Of a DNA stretch of 64,000 nucleotides, positions 1-9,203 are shown in pieces. A program made the position numbers and the translations under genes. The notes beneath the pieces are model-generated. The model was not told the DNA's origin and did no database searches. It saw nothing but the letters and a program-made list of their open reading frames with translations. Positions within the stretch are counted from its first letter, which is position 1, and the number at the start of each line of letters is the position of its first letter. The DNA is from Mastigamoeba balamuthi (lineage: Eukaryota > Evosea > Mastigamoebida > Mastigamoebidae): assembly GCA_902651635.1 (NCBI GenBank), contig CACRSC010000007.1:90604-154603 (forward strand). Reading direction: 5' to 3'.

Positions 1-517
1 TTTTTGAAAATAAGGAAAAGATAAGCCCCGTTTGTTTTTCAAATGACGTTATTCTCCGTGTCAGTGGAGGGAAGAGCCCGTTCCGCAGCGTACGCTCCGA
101 AGTCATCCATAGGTAGACCGTGCGCGAGCGGTCCGAGAGCTCGCCCTCGAGCAGCTCGGCGGTGAGGTCGGGGAACATGAACTTGGCGCGGCGCATCTCG
201 GCCATGCTGGGTATCTCGGTGCCGACAAACGTCAGGTCGCGCCAGTCGATCTCGCACATAGCCGCGACCAGCTCCTCCTCGCGCGCCTTCTCGTTCTCGC
301 GCTTCTTGGCCTTCTGCTCCTCGGTCATGGGCTTGGCGGCAGGGGCCTTCTTGGGCTTTTTCGCAGCCTTCTTCGCCTTGGGCTCCTCCTTCTCCTGGGG
401 CTTCGCCTCCTCCTTGGGGGCGGGCTCGGCGGGCGCCGCCTTGGGCTCGGCGGGGGCCGCCTCTGCGGCAGGCGCGGCGGCGGCAGGCGCCTCCTTCTTC
501 TGCTCGGTCGTCGACAT
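1..517 (-). CDS. Lys/Ala/Pro-rich protein, partial at window edge
   Basis: The frame opens at an ATG (517-515) and stays open to the left edge, so the 3' end is missing or lies beyond an unseen intron. The first 65 or so residues are low-complexity Ala/Pro/Glu/Lys (for example AAPAEPKAAPAEPAPKEE). A charged helix-like stretch (KKRENEKAREEEL) follows, then ordinary sequence (CEIDWRDLTFVGTEIP). No family is recognised. The last 60 bases become AT-richer and another minus-strand frame stops near 39, so the true end may involve an intron close to the edge. Strong third-position GC and a long clean frame support coding. It faces away from the macro-domain gene across about 300 bp. Confidence 0.5.
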   Translation of the reverse strand, partial: MSTTEQKKEAPAAAAPAAEAAPAEPKAAPAEPAPKEEAKPQEKEEPKAKKAAKKPKKAPAAKPMTEEQKAKKRENEKAREEELVAAMCEIDWRDLTFVGTEIPSMAEMRRAKFMFPDLTAELLEGELSDRSRTVYLWMTSERTLRNGLFPPLTRRITSFEKQTGLIFSLFSK

Positions 518-822
518 TGTGGGGATCGCGGTTGGGTACAAAGCGAAAGAGCCGCGTGTGCTTTGCCGAGTGTTTTTTGGTGTGTGGGCGACGAGGGAAA
601 ATCTGCTGAACTTCAGGGCGCGCGGTAGATTCACCGCCAGATCAGATCGCCGGTGTCCAAAACTGAACGGGCCCGATAGCGGTCGCCGAAGCCTCATCGT
701 GTGTCGTCGAGTGGGGGTGGATCGGGAGCTCTCCGCACACGTTCCGCGAACGCTTGACCGGCTGAGATGAGGAATCTTGACGCAAGATATCGCACGGGAT
801 AGTTGTTTGCGCGCCTGAATTG
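518..822. other. Divergent intergenic region
   Basis: About 300 bp between two divergently read genes, so it should hold both promoters. I see no TATA box or other recognisable element. Confidence 0.5.
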
Positions 823-1785
823 ATGCTGAGCGTCCGCGAGGAGCAGTTCGACGAGCACCAAGTGAGCGAGGACGTGTGGGGGCCGATGCAGGAGTTCCTC
901 TCGCCCCTGCCCCTCCCCGCGCGCGTGCTGCGCCCTGGGCCCTCTCCGGCACCGGCGCCGGCCCCGAAGTCCTCGCCGCCGCCCGGGGCGTGCGCAGTCG
1001 ATGAGCGCCAGGGCGACCTGCTGTCGTCGGACTGCGACGTCATCATCCACTGCTGCAACTGCTTCCACACGATGGGCGCGGGCATCGCGAGGTCGATCCG
1101 CGGCCGCTTCCCGGAGGCCTACGACGCGTTCGTCCGAATCAACTGTGCCCCCGCAATCAACTCTGTAACCCGGCCCTTTCGAAAGGGCAACAGCGACAGG
1201 CAGACTCCCCGCGGAGACGCGCGCAAGCTCGGGCACTACTCTGCCGCGCTGTGCGGGGGCCCGGGGGGCGTCACGGTCGTCAATCTCTACGGCCAGTTCG
1301 ACTGGGGGAGACCGACATTCCGCAGGCTCTGCTACGCTGCTCTCAGGATCGGCCTCGCGCGCTTGCTCGAGGCGCTCGGCCGGCAGGGAGTGCTGCACAG
1401 GGCCGTGATCGGGACGTACTGGCTCGGCTGCTCGAACGCCGGTGGCGACAAGGAAGTGGTCCGGAGGATCCTGCAGGGCGTGTTCGCGAGCGCCGGGGCC
1501 TCGGTCCGAGTGTACTCGCCGCCCGCCCTCGTCGTGACGCCTGTCCGGGGGTCCGTGCTCGCGGGGGGAAGCCCGGGGCAGACGAGCACGGCAGAAGCTG
1601 GTGGGAGCAGGTCGCTCCGGATCCAGAGGAAGGGGTCCATCGGAGACGCTGAGCCCGAAGAGAAGAAGAGCCCCGTGCCCCGAGGCGCTGGGCCGGTGCC
1701 TGCACGCCGGAAAGATGGCGATTCTGGGTCTCGAGGCAGGATGCCCCTGAGGTGCGCGAGCCAACACTTTTACAGCGCGTTCTGA
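823..1785 (+). CDS. Macro-domain (ADP-ribose-1''-phosphate processing type) protein
   Basis: Residues 60-245 match the Appr-1''-p processing branch of macro domains, which bind or hydrolyse ADP-ribose derivatives. The signs are GDLLSSDCDVIIHCCNCF, the loop TMGAGIARSIRGRFPEAYDAF, RGDARKLGHYS, VVNLYGQFDWG, and a late GTYWLGCSNAGGD loop. This small form is common in phages, bacteria and large DNA viruses and also occurs in fungi (Poa1-like). A stretch of about 24 codons before RGDARKLG is unlike the family. It could be an in-frame 72-base intron (1132-1203, GTCCGA...GGCAG). The C-terminal 85 residues are low-complexity. The start is the ATG at 823. Two AATAAA motifs follow at 1879 and 1890. Confidence 0.82.
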   Translation: MLSVREEQFDEHQVSEDVWGPMQEFLSPLPLPARVLRPGPSPAPAPAPKSSPPPGACAVDERQGDLLSSDCDVIIHCCNCFHTMGAGIARSIRGRFPEAYDAFVRINCAPAINSVTRPFRKGNSDRQTPRGDARKLGHYSAALCGGPGGVTVVNLYGQFDWGRPTFRRLCYAALRIGLARLLEALGRQGVLHRAVIGTYWLGCSNAGGDKEVVRRILQGVFASAGASVRVYSPPALVVTPVRGSVLAGGSPGQTSTAEAGGSRSLRIQRKGSIGDAEPEEKKSPVPRGAGPVPARRKDGDSGSRGRMPLRCASQHFYSAF

Positions 1786-1878
1786 TGTCGTTACCCACTC
1801 CAGCATCGCTGTTGTCTACAAAAGACCCAGGCCAGAGACCTCGCAGGCCGGAGAGGACTGCCAAAACTCGCATAAGTG

Positions 1879-1895
1879 AATAAAAACCCAATAAA
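1879..1895 (+). promoter_or_regulatory. Polyadenylation signals, macro-domain gene
   Basis: Two AATAAA hexamers (1879-1884 and 1890-1895) lie about 100 bases after the stop codon. Similar hexamers follow other plus-strand genes at 10695-10700, 24653-24658 and 56920-56925. Confidence 0.45.
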
Positions 1896-2072
1896 ACAGA
1901 CGTCTTCGGATTCGTTTGAAAGTGTGCGGATGTTGACGATTCAGAGGAGGGGAAGCCAATTCCGCGTCGTGGTGTCATTAAGTAGCCGTTGTTTCTTCAG
2001 TATCTGAGATATTTTCCCTGTGTCATCTGATGACGCCATCTGGCAAACCAGAGAGCCAGTGAAGTCTCAGCA

Positions 2073-4161
2073 ATGAAGCGCGCGCGTGCTCAGTCCAAGG
2101 CCAAGGCGAAGAAGGCGGCCCCCAAGCCCGTCGAGGACCGCGAGGAGGAGGCGCCGGTCGCCGCCGAGGAGCAGCCCCAGGAGCCGTCGCCGCCCGCCCA
2201 GCAGGAGGAGAAGGCGGAGGAGGCGCAGGCGCAGGCTGGCGAGCAGCCCGAGGAGCAGGGCGAGGAGCAGGGCGCCGACGACAAGGACATCGACGCCAGC
2301 GCAGCGCCGGCGGCGGCCGCGGAGGAGCCGCCGTGCAAGCGCCGCAAGGGCAAGGACGGCGAGGCGGCGGCGGCCAAGGACAAGGCGGCGGCGGCGCCCG
2401 AGGAACCGAGGCGCAACCTGACGGACAGGTCGTTCGAGTCGCTCGAGATCGCCGAGCAGACCAAGCGGGCGATTGTCGACATGGGGTTCACGCACATGAC
2501 GCCGATCCAGGAGAAGTCGCTGCCGCCGCTGCTCGAGGGCAAGGACATCCTGGGCAAGGCCGCGACGGGCAGCGGCAAGACGCTGGCGTTCCTCGTCCCG
2601 GCGATCGAGCTGCTGCACACGCTCAAGTTCGCGCCGAGGAACGGGACCGGCGTCGTGATCCTGTCGCCCACGCGCGAGCTGGCGCTGCAGCTCTACCAGA
2701 ACGTGTCGGACCTGATGAAGTACCACAGCCAGTCGCACGGCGTCATCATGGGCGGCGCCAACAGGAAGGCCGAGGAGATCAAGCTGTGCAAGGGCGTCAA
2801 CCTGATCGTCGCCACGCCCGGCCGCCTGCTCGACCACCTGCAGAACACGAGGGGCTTTGTCTACAAGAACCTCAAGTGCCTCATCATCGACGAGGCCGAC
2901 CGCATCCTCGCCCAAGGATTCGTCCGTGGCCCTCTCCCGCTGCGCCCTCCGTGTGCTCACGCACCTGCCCCCTTCCACAGGAGGAGGAAATGCACATGAT
3001 CCTGAAGCTTCTCCCCAAGAGTAAGTTCCAATTGTTCTGTTCACGTTTCATACTGACTGACGTGTCGCGCAGCTCGCCAGACCATGCTGTTCAGCGCGAC
3101 CATGACCGAGAAGGTCTCGGACATCGCGAAGCTGTCGCTGACCCAGCCAGTCTTCGTCGACGTCGACGAGAAGCGCCAGATGGCCACCGTCGACACGCTC
3201 GAGCAGGGCTACGTCGTCGTCGAGAGCGACCAGCGCTTCCTGCTGCTCTTCACGTTCCTCAAGAAGAACCTCAACAAGAAGGTCATCGTCTTCTTCAGCT
3301 CGTGCAACAGCGTCAAGTTCCACGCCGAGCTCCTCAACTACATCGACATCCCCGTCATGGACCTCCACGTGCGCTGCGCCCCAGCCAGCCGAAGCGTATC
3401 TGACAATCTGTGCAGGGTCAGCAGAAGCAGCAGAAGCGCACCTCGACCTTCTTCGAGTTCTGCAAGGCCGAGAAGGGCATCCTGATCACCACCGATGTTG
3501 CTGCCCGTGGCCTGGACATCCCCGCCGTCGACTGGATCATCCAGTACGATCCTCCGGACAAGCCCGAGGACTACATCCACCGTGTCGGCCGTACGGCGCG
3601 TATGGGCACCCGCGGTCGCGCGCTGGTGTTCCTGCTGCCGACGGAGCTGAGCTTCCTGTCGTACCTCAAGGCCTCGCGCGTGCCGCTCAACCAGTACGAG
3701 TTCTCGACGACCAAGATCGCCAACGTGCAGTCGCAGCTCGAGCGCCTCGTCGAGAAGAACTACTACCTGCACAAGAGCGGCCGCGAGGCGTACCGCTCGT
3801 ACCTGCAGGCCTACGCGTCGCACGCCGAGAAGGACATCTTCAACGTGAAGAAGCTCGACCTCCAGAAGGTCGCCAGGTCCTTTGGCTTCACAGTCCCCCC
3901 GCAGGTCAACCTGGGTGAGTATCTACAGCGCGCTCTCTGCTGTCGCTTTTTGTTTTGTGTCCGTGCCTGACACTTTTTGTCTCAGCGGTCAACAGCATCG
4001 GAACGAGAATGCACAAGAGGGGCGGCGGGAGCGGGTTCGGTGTCGCCAAGGGCGCGATGGACGAGAAGACCAAGAAGTTTGCGATCGCCCGTGGGCTGTT
4101 CAGCGCCGCCAACCCTCGTGGACGCCGAGCGCCGTCGGACAACCGCCAGTTCTCCCACTGA
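2073..4161 (+). CDS. HAS1: DEAD-box ATP-dependent RNA helicase, DDX18/Has1 type
   Basis: Nucleolar helicase expected to act in 40S/60S ribosome assembly. Five exons, with introns at 2922-2980, 3021-3072, 3369-3415 and 3915-3985. A 115-residue acidic/Lys-rich N-terminus precedes the core. Motifs in order: Q-motif phenylalanine and GFTHMTPIQ, Walker [29 protein letters not shown] box [12 protein letters not shown] (LFSATMT), then helicase C motifs [11 protein letters not shown] and [10 protein letters not shown]. The C-terminal region ([20 protein letters not shown], then [17 protein letters not shown]) is typical of Has1/DDX18 and separates it from other DEAD-box groups. Length and domain order are normal. 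Start ATG 2073 begins MKRARAQSK. Confidence 0.93.
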
Positions 4162-4377
4162 GCTTCCCTCTCAGTCGGTCAATGCAACTTCCGGTTCCTC
4201 AAATCTCTTAAATTCTGGATTCGATTTTCGGACATGAAAATCGCTCGCGAGCAAGACGACGACCGGGCGTGACAGGGCCATTTGGGCAATTTCCGGAAAG
4301 AAAACCAAGAATCTCTACGTCAGTTCTGCGAAACAAACCTTTTGTTTGTGTGGGCCCACACCAACAGGCACACAGCG

Positions 4378-5090
4378 ATGAGCCAATTCAGCAGCTCCCC
4401 AAGCAACGCCGCCCCCGCGCAGGCACAGGCGCCCGCCCCCGTCGCCTACCCGTACCCGCCGCAGCCGGCGCAGCAGCCCCAGCCCGCGGCAGCCCCCGTG
4501 GCCTACCCGTACACGTACACGGCGCCGCCCGCGTACGGGGCCGCCATCACCTGCCCGCCCGTGCCGACCGCCCAGCCGCCCACGTACTGCACGCAGTACG
4601 GGGCCATACCCGTGGCCTATCCTCCGCCGCCGCCGCCGCAGACCTACATCACCATGTGCGGAAGCAGAACCACCGGAAATACCACCGCATTTGCCCACCC
4701 ACTAACCCAATTCGATTCGATTCAATTCAATTCGTATCCCGGTACCGGCCTGTTCTGTTTCGTGTGGAGCAGAAGCAACACGAGCGCCAACGTGCCGCTG
4801 CTGGTGCGCGAGGAGGAGATCAACCCCATCCCCATGCTCCTCTGGGTGTCCGGGTGGTGCACGGGCCTCATGTGGCTCCTCGGATCGTTTTACATGTGCT
4901 CGAGCAGCCGATACAGTCGCAGGGTGCGCTGGCCGGGCTCCCACACGTTCCCCCGGTTTTCCCAGGTGCCCAACTGACACTTTTCCGCGCTGGGGGCCAG
5001 TGGGGGAGGAGGAACTTTGCGTGCTTCTTGGGGCTTGTCCTGCTGACCCTGGCGTTCTGGGTCGCGATCAACAACGTCAGCGCCGACTGA
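4378..5090 (+). CDS. Small proline/tyrosine-rich protein with two membrane helices
   Basis: Three exons, introns 4656-4772 and 4924-5000, both with weak GTGCGB donors but phase-compatible. The N-terminal 92 residues are Pro/Ala/Tyr-rich (repeats of PVAYPY), a cytosolic disordered segment of the kind that binds WW or SH3 domains. Then come PLLVREEEINPIPMLLWVSG and a first hydrophobic helix (WCTGLMWLLGSFYMC), a short basic loop SSRYSRR, and a second helix (FACFLGLVLLTLAFWVAIN), ending NNVSAD. The form resembles small endosomal or lysosomal two-helix proteins such as BRI3, but no sequence signature proves that. No function is assigned. Confidence 0.7.
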
Positions 5091-5375
5091 GAGCTGCCGA
5101 TCCCTGCCCTCAAGCACAACGCTCCTCCGTGAGGCAAACAAAGAGCGAGAGTGCACCATCACCCTGGCAACGCGGGCTTGCGGATTTTTGTGGATTTTCC
5201 TGTGACCGCGTGGTGCGCCACGTGGCTGCCTGCCGCAAAAATATGGGGAAAATGGGGGGGGGGGGCTGATATTTTCTGAGGGGTGACTTGGCCTGCCTGA
5301 ACTCTGACTTGTATCCTTAACTTCCACAACCCACGCACTCCGCGGTGCACCACACACCCCTTTTTTCTGTCGCGA

Positions 5376-6046
5376 ATGGCCGAGAACAGCGCGTGGATCA
5401 ACAAGGCCCGCAACGCCGCCCGTGTCAGCTGGTTCCAGCGCCTCACAAACGTGCTTTGCCCCCCCCCCCCCTCCCGCCTGCCCATTTCCCTCCTCTTCCC
5501 TGCGGTGTCAATGCGTGTGCAATGTCGACCGCATTGCGCTGACGCCACCGAATCACGTAGGCTGTGAGGCCGCAGTCGCCCTCCCCGTCCTCGTCCGGCA
5601 TCCACACCCCCCTGCTCGGCTCCCCGGAGCCCGTGCAGTGCAAGTGCGCGCCCGCACACCCCCTCGCAATCCCCCCCGCGCACATCCGCACAGCTCATCC
5701 CCTTTTTTGGCTTTTCGCGATTGACGCGGGCATTTCTGCGGCGACACCCCGCAGACCGATGAAGTCCTCGATGCCGTGCCTCTCGCTCGCGGACCTCACG
5801 CCCGCCGAGGCCGCGCAGGTGCGCACGCAAATCCGCGCGGAAATCTACACGCTCTCGCAGAGCTGGTAAATACCTGTTTTACCCCTCGCCCCCTCTCCAT
5901 TGTTTTTATCCCGATCGCGGTGTGTTGTTTGTGCACCTCACGTGCACGCCCCGCAACCCACCAGCGACCCCGAGGACGAGGTCAAGGAGAGACTTATGGC
6001 GCTCATGAGCGATCTGCGCACCGTCACGGCGATTTGCGACCGCTAG
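5376..6046 (+). CDS. Small protein of unknown function (about 112 aa)
   Basis: Four exons join in phase: 5376-5450, 5561-5637, 5755-5865, 5965-6046. The protein begins MAENSAWINKARNAARVSWF, has a Ser/Pro-rich linker (SPSPSSSGIHTPLLGSPEP), and ends with a predicted two-helix segment (LTPAEAAQVRTQIRAEIYTL, then EDEVKERLMALMSDLRTVTA). Codon phase is kept across all three introns and the last has a good GTAAAT...CCAG pair, which supports a real gene despite its size. No family is recognised. The helical C-terminus suggests a small subunit of a larger complex, but this is inference. Confidence 0.6.
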
Positions 6047-6474
6047 GGGAGCGAGGGGGAAAACACCAACTGCGCGCCACAGCGGCGGCTGGCCCGAGTC
6101 CCGGACTGTTGAACTTGCCTTCATGCCAGTGCTCGCCAAGCCCACCAGCACATGCGTTATGAATAGACGCGTTCTCGTCTCACGAACACGACTCTAAACC
6201 CCCCCCCCCCTTGCTCGCCATTTGTTCTCCGTAACACAACAAAGCACCTGCGCGACTCAAAGAGATTCCGCGGACGAGTAACGCAATCCCGCGGACCGCA
6301 CAGAATCCACGAACACGAGAATGTCGTGAACGTGCAACTGGCTTGGACCCACCAGGAGCCAAACGAGAGCGCAAAAACCAGACCGAACTGCGAGCACAGT
6401 AGACAGGGGGTCCCACCACGGTTCTGAGTGTCGAGGAAGGACTCGTCACTGCGGAATGCCTGTCTCAATTCAGT
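6047..6474. other. Convergent intergenic region
   Basis: Spacer between two genes read towards each other. It holds a C-homopolymer tract around 6197 and no convincing gene or RNA. Confidence 0.5.
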
Positions 6475-7008
6475 TCAGGAGTCCTTCGGCTGCGGCGACT
6501 TGGACGGCTGCTCTGCATCGCACTTGCCGGTCTCCTGCTGCTGCTGCTGCTCGGCGAGCACCCGAGTGAGCTCCTCCACAAGGACCTCGCCGTGGCACCT
6601 GAGCGGCTTGCACCAGCACCCGAGGTTCTTCCCGCGGAGCTCCGGGAGCGCAGCCATGAGCTCGGCGTTGGACCTCAGGTACGTCCTGTACTTCTCGACC
6701 GCGTCCCTGCGCCCGGCCTCGCCCCCGGTCACGCGGTACGGGTTGCCCCACTTGGAGTCGTACGTGTCCGCCACCCGGTGCACCTTGCGGCCGATGTACA
6801 CGTTGCGCTCCGTGTCCGCGAGCCACGAGCGGAGCGTGGGGTACCCGCTCTTGCGCAGCTCCGCGACCTTGACATTGACCACGCGCGCGGGCGGCGCCTG
6901 AGGCCGTGGCGCGGCGCTCCTGCCCGCTCCTGCGCCCGCGCCGCTCGCCTTGAAGAGCTTGTCGATGGTGGGCGAGGTCCTCGCACGCTTGGCGGGCTTC
7001 GGCTCCAT
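6475..7008 (-). CDS. DUF4326-domain protein
   Basis: A single-exon protein of about 177 aa from ATG 7008-7006. The C-terminal half matches DUF4326: NVYIGRKVHR, then DSKWGNPYRV, AVEKYRTYLRSNAELMAALP, LRGKNLGCWCKPLRCHGEVL. The CWC...CHG pair and the KWGNP motif are its hallmarks. DUF4326 is best known from phages, plasmids and bacteria, and its biochemical role is unknown. The N-terminal 65 residues are basic and low-complexity (EPKPAKRARTSPTIDKLF), like a nuclear-localisation tail, and the C-terminus is Gln-rich. The lack of introns next to intron-rich genes and the mainly prokaryotic/viral family suggest acquisition by transfer. Confidence 0.8.
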   Translation of the reverse strand: MEPKPAKRARTSPTIDKLFKASGAGAGAGRSAAPRPQAPPARVVNVKVAELRKSGYPTLRSWLADTERNVYIGRKVHRVADTYDSKWGNPYRVTGGEAGRRDAVEKYRTYLRSNAELMAALPELRGKNLGCWCKPLRCHGEVLVEELTRVLAEQQQQQETGKCDAEQPSKSPQPKDS

Positions 7009-7102
7009 TTGCCGCTTGCGCCTCTGTTGATCGGCTTGATAGATTTTAGGGGGCACAAAATCAACGCATTGCGGTATCTCGCTCGAAAAAGAACTGCGTT
7101 GA

Positions 7103-8954
7103 TCAGTTGTTTCCCTCCGACATAGAACCACCCGCGGCAGCGACTATCAGGGCTGTCACCATGGTCACCGTGGCCAGGGCCACCGCCGAGACAGCGGAGT
7201 TGTATCTGCTGTGGTCCACGTTTGGAGGCGGCACGATCAGCCCAGCGTCGGCAGATACCGCGTTGTACGCTCTGCACACGAGGCCCACGACATCGTCGTC
7301 GGTCCAGTTCTCCAGAGGCAGCCTCTGCACAAAGCTCACGAACCCGTAGAAGTCCAGGCCCTGCACTCGAGCAAGTCAGCGCAGCTGCGGGTCACACGGG
7401 TGACGCGTACCTGTATCTTTGCGCAGTACGTTGCGATCAACGAGGCACAGACGTAGAGATGCAGGTGCGAGAAGCCCGGCCCAACAGCGAAGTACATGTC
7501 CCACAGTCTCATCGCTTGCGAGATCCGGAACTCTCGCACGAGAAGGCAGATCTTGAAACGAACGGTAAAGTTAGACTCACATTGAGGCAGGCCAAAAGCA
7601 CTTACAACCCATCTGAAGGCAAAATCAGACACTCTGCAGTCAATCGATATGATGTAGTCGTAGAGCCTCTCTGCAAGTCAAATAGTGAGGCACGTGGGTG
7701 CAACGAGGCAGACAAGACTCACTCTCGACGACGCCGACGATGCGAGAGACCTCTTCGAGCTTGCGGTCGATGCTCTGCTGGAAGTCCCCGCCGCAGGCGT
7801 TCTGCGCGACCTCCTTCAGCATCAGCGAGAGGCACCAGTACATGTCCGCCTCGAGCTCCATCAGCGTGTCGCCATCGAGCATCTCGCAGTGGAACCTCGC
7901 CAACTTGTTGAGGTCGCCTGATGGCAAAGGTCTCAGCACAAGAGCCCGTATAGACACGGAGGAGAACCGTTGATGGCAATGTGGCTGGACACGAGGGCGA
8001 CGAGGATCACGAGAGCGAGGTCCATCAAGCCCTGGTAGTACGACACAGACGGGTTCTCCTTCGACCAGATGAACATCGCTCTTCCCAGCAGCTTCTGAGC
8101 GGCAGGCGACTGGCTGAAGAGCAGGAACCCCGGGATGCCGGACCTGGGCAGATCCACACGTATCTGCGCAGTTCCCACGACGTCTCAGATGCGCCGTCCC
8201 AGAAGCAGGAGCCACCGCGGACCTCGTGGTAGAGAATGCGGTCGTCCTTCTCCCACGCGTCGAGGTGCTCGCACTTGTCGTCGTACACGCGGGCCATCTC
8301 GCAGTAGAGAGACCTCTTGCGCTCGAGCTCGCTCTGCCAGAGCTCCCTCTGCACGGGGAGGTACCCCTTCGCGTCCCCCCCAAGCCAGTGCGGTCAGCCG
8401 GCCATCAAGGAAACACCCCCCACACCCTCGCTCCTCACCAGCAGCACACGCCACACGTCGGACCGCATCGTGCTGGGCACCCCTTTCCACGCCATCCTCC
8501 TCAGCTCGGCTGCATAGCAGATGAGGCGGTGTCAGTGCGCGAGAGGGGAGCAGTGGGCAGGGCGCTGGGCAGCGTTGGGCAGCGTGGGCAGGGGCACCGA
8601 GGTCGATGGGGGAGCACGAGAGGACCGCGCGGTAGCGCTCGCACAGCGCGCTCTGCACGGCGCTCGCGGACTCGGACTCCACCACGACGGGCGCGGCTGT
8701 CGTGGGCTCGTCGAGCATCACCCAGTCGTCCTGCAGCTTGGGCTGCGCGGTGCTGGGACGGGGGACAGTGAGCAGTGAACGGGGTGGGCGGCCAGCAGGG
8801 AAGAAAGTGCTCACGTTTCGACCACGCGGTCCGAGACGCTGTTGTCCGCCGCGACGCGCGCCATGTCGAAGACGGCGTCGCACTTGGAAATGAGGGCGAG
8901 CTTCTCCTCGTCGCACAGCAGCGGTTTCGCGGCATCTGCACTCTGCTGCTCCAT
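7103..8954 (-). CDS. TBC-domain Rab GTPase-activating protein, TBC1D22/Gyp1 type
   Basis: Nine exons: 8954-8815, 8742-8598, 8509-8439, 8366-8223, 8163-to about 7985, 7917-7723, 7670-7606, 7551-7411, 7360-7103. The protein stimulates GTP hydrolysis by Rab proteins, probably at the Golgi. TBC motifs in order: LRRMAWKGVPSTMRSDVWRV, the catalytic arginine finger IRVDLPRSGIP, the glutamine finger SYYQGLMD, then EADMYWCLSLML and VREFRISQAMRLWDMYF. Both catalytic fingers are intact. The spacing of RKLEEVSRIV and YDYIISIDCRVSDFAFRW fits TBC1D22/Gyp1. Unusually, the C-terminus ends in a hydrophobic helix (SAVALATVTMVTALIVAAAG), like a tail anchor. The end of exon 5 is the least certain. Confidence 0.85.
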
Positions 8955-9203
8955 CGGCCCACTCAGGAACACAATTTTTCTCTCCACGAAATATCCTTGA
9001 TTCGCGGCGACGTTGGGCTCCGATACCGAAATCGGAGTCCACCAGCCAAAAGGGCTCGCGATCGACGACCGACGATCACTGGGCCGGGATGCCCGCCAGG
9101 CTCGGTCTTGCCTCACATTTCGGTGGGGGTGGTGGTTTTTCCCCCTCGATCGTGCAGATTTGAAGGGGTTGTGAATCTCTCTGGCAAACGACAAGGAAGC
9201 GAA

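Noticed and set aside
5250-6206. G/C homopolymer runs near 5256, 5460 and 6197 as regulatory sites
   Set aside because: They lie in introns or spacers and may be simple slippage tracts or assembly-sensitive positions.
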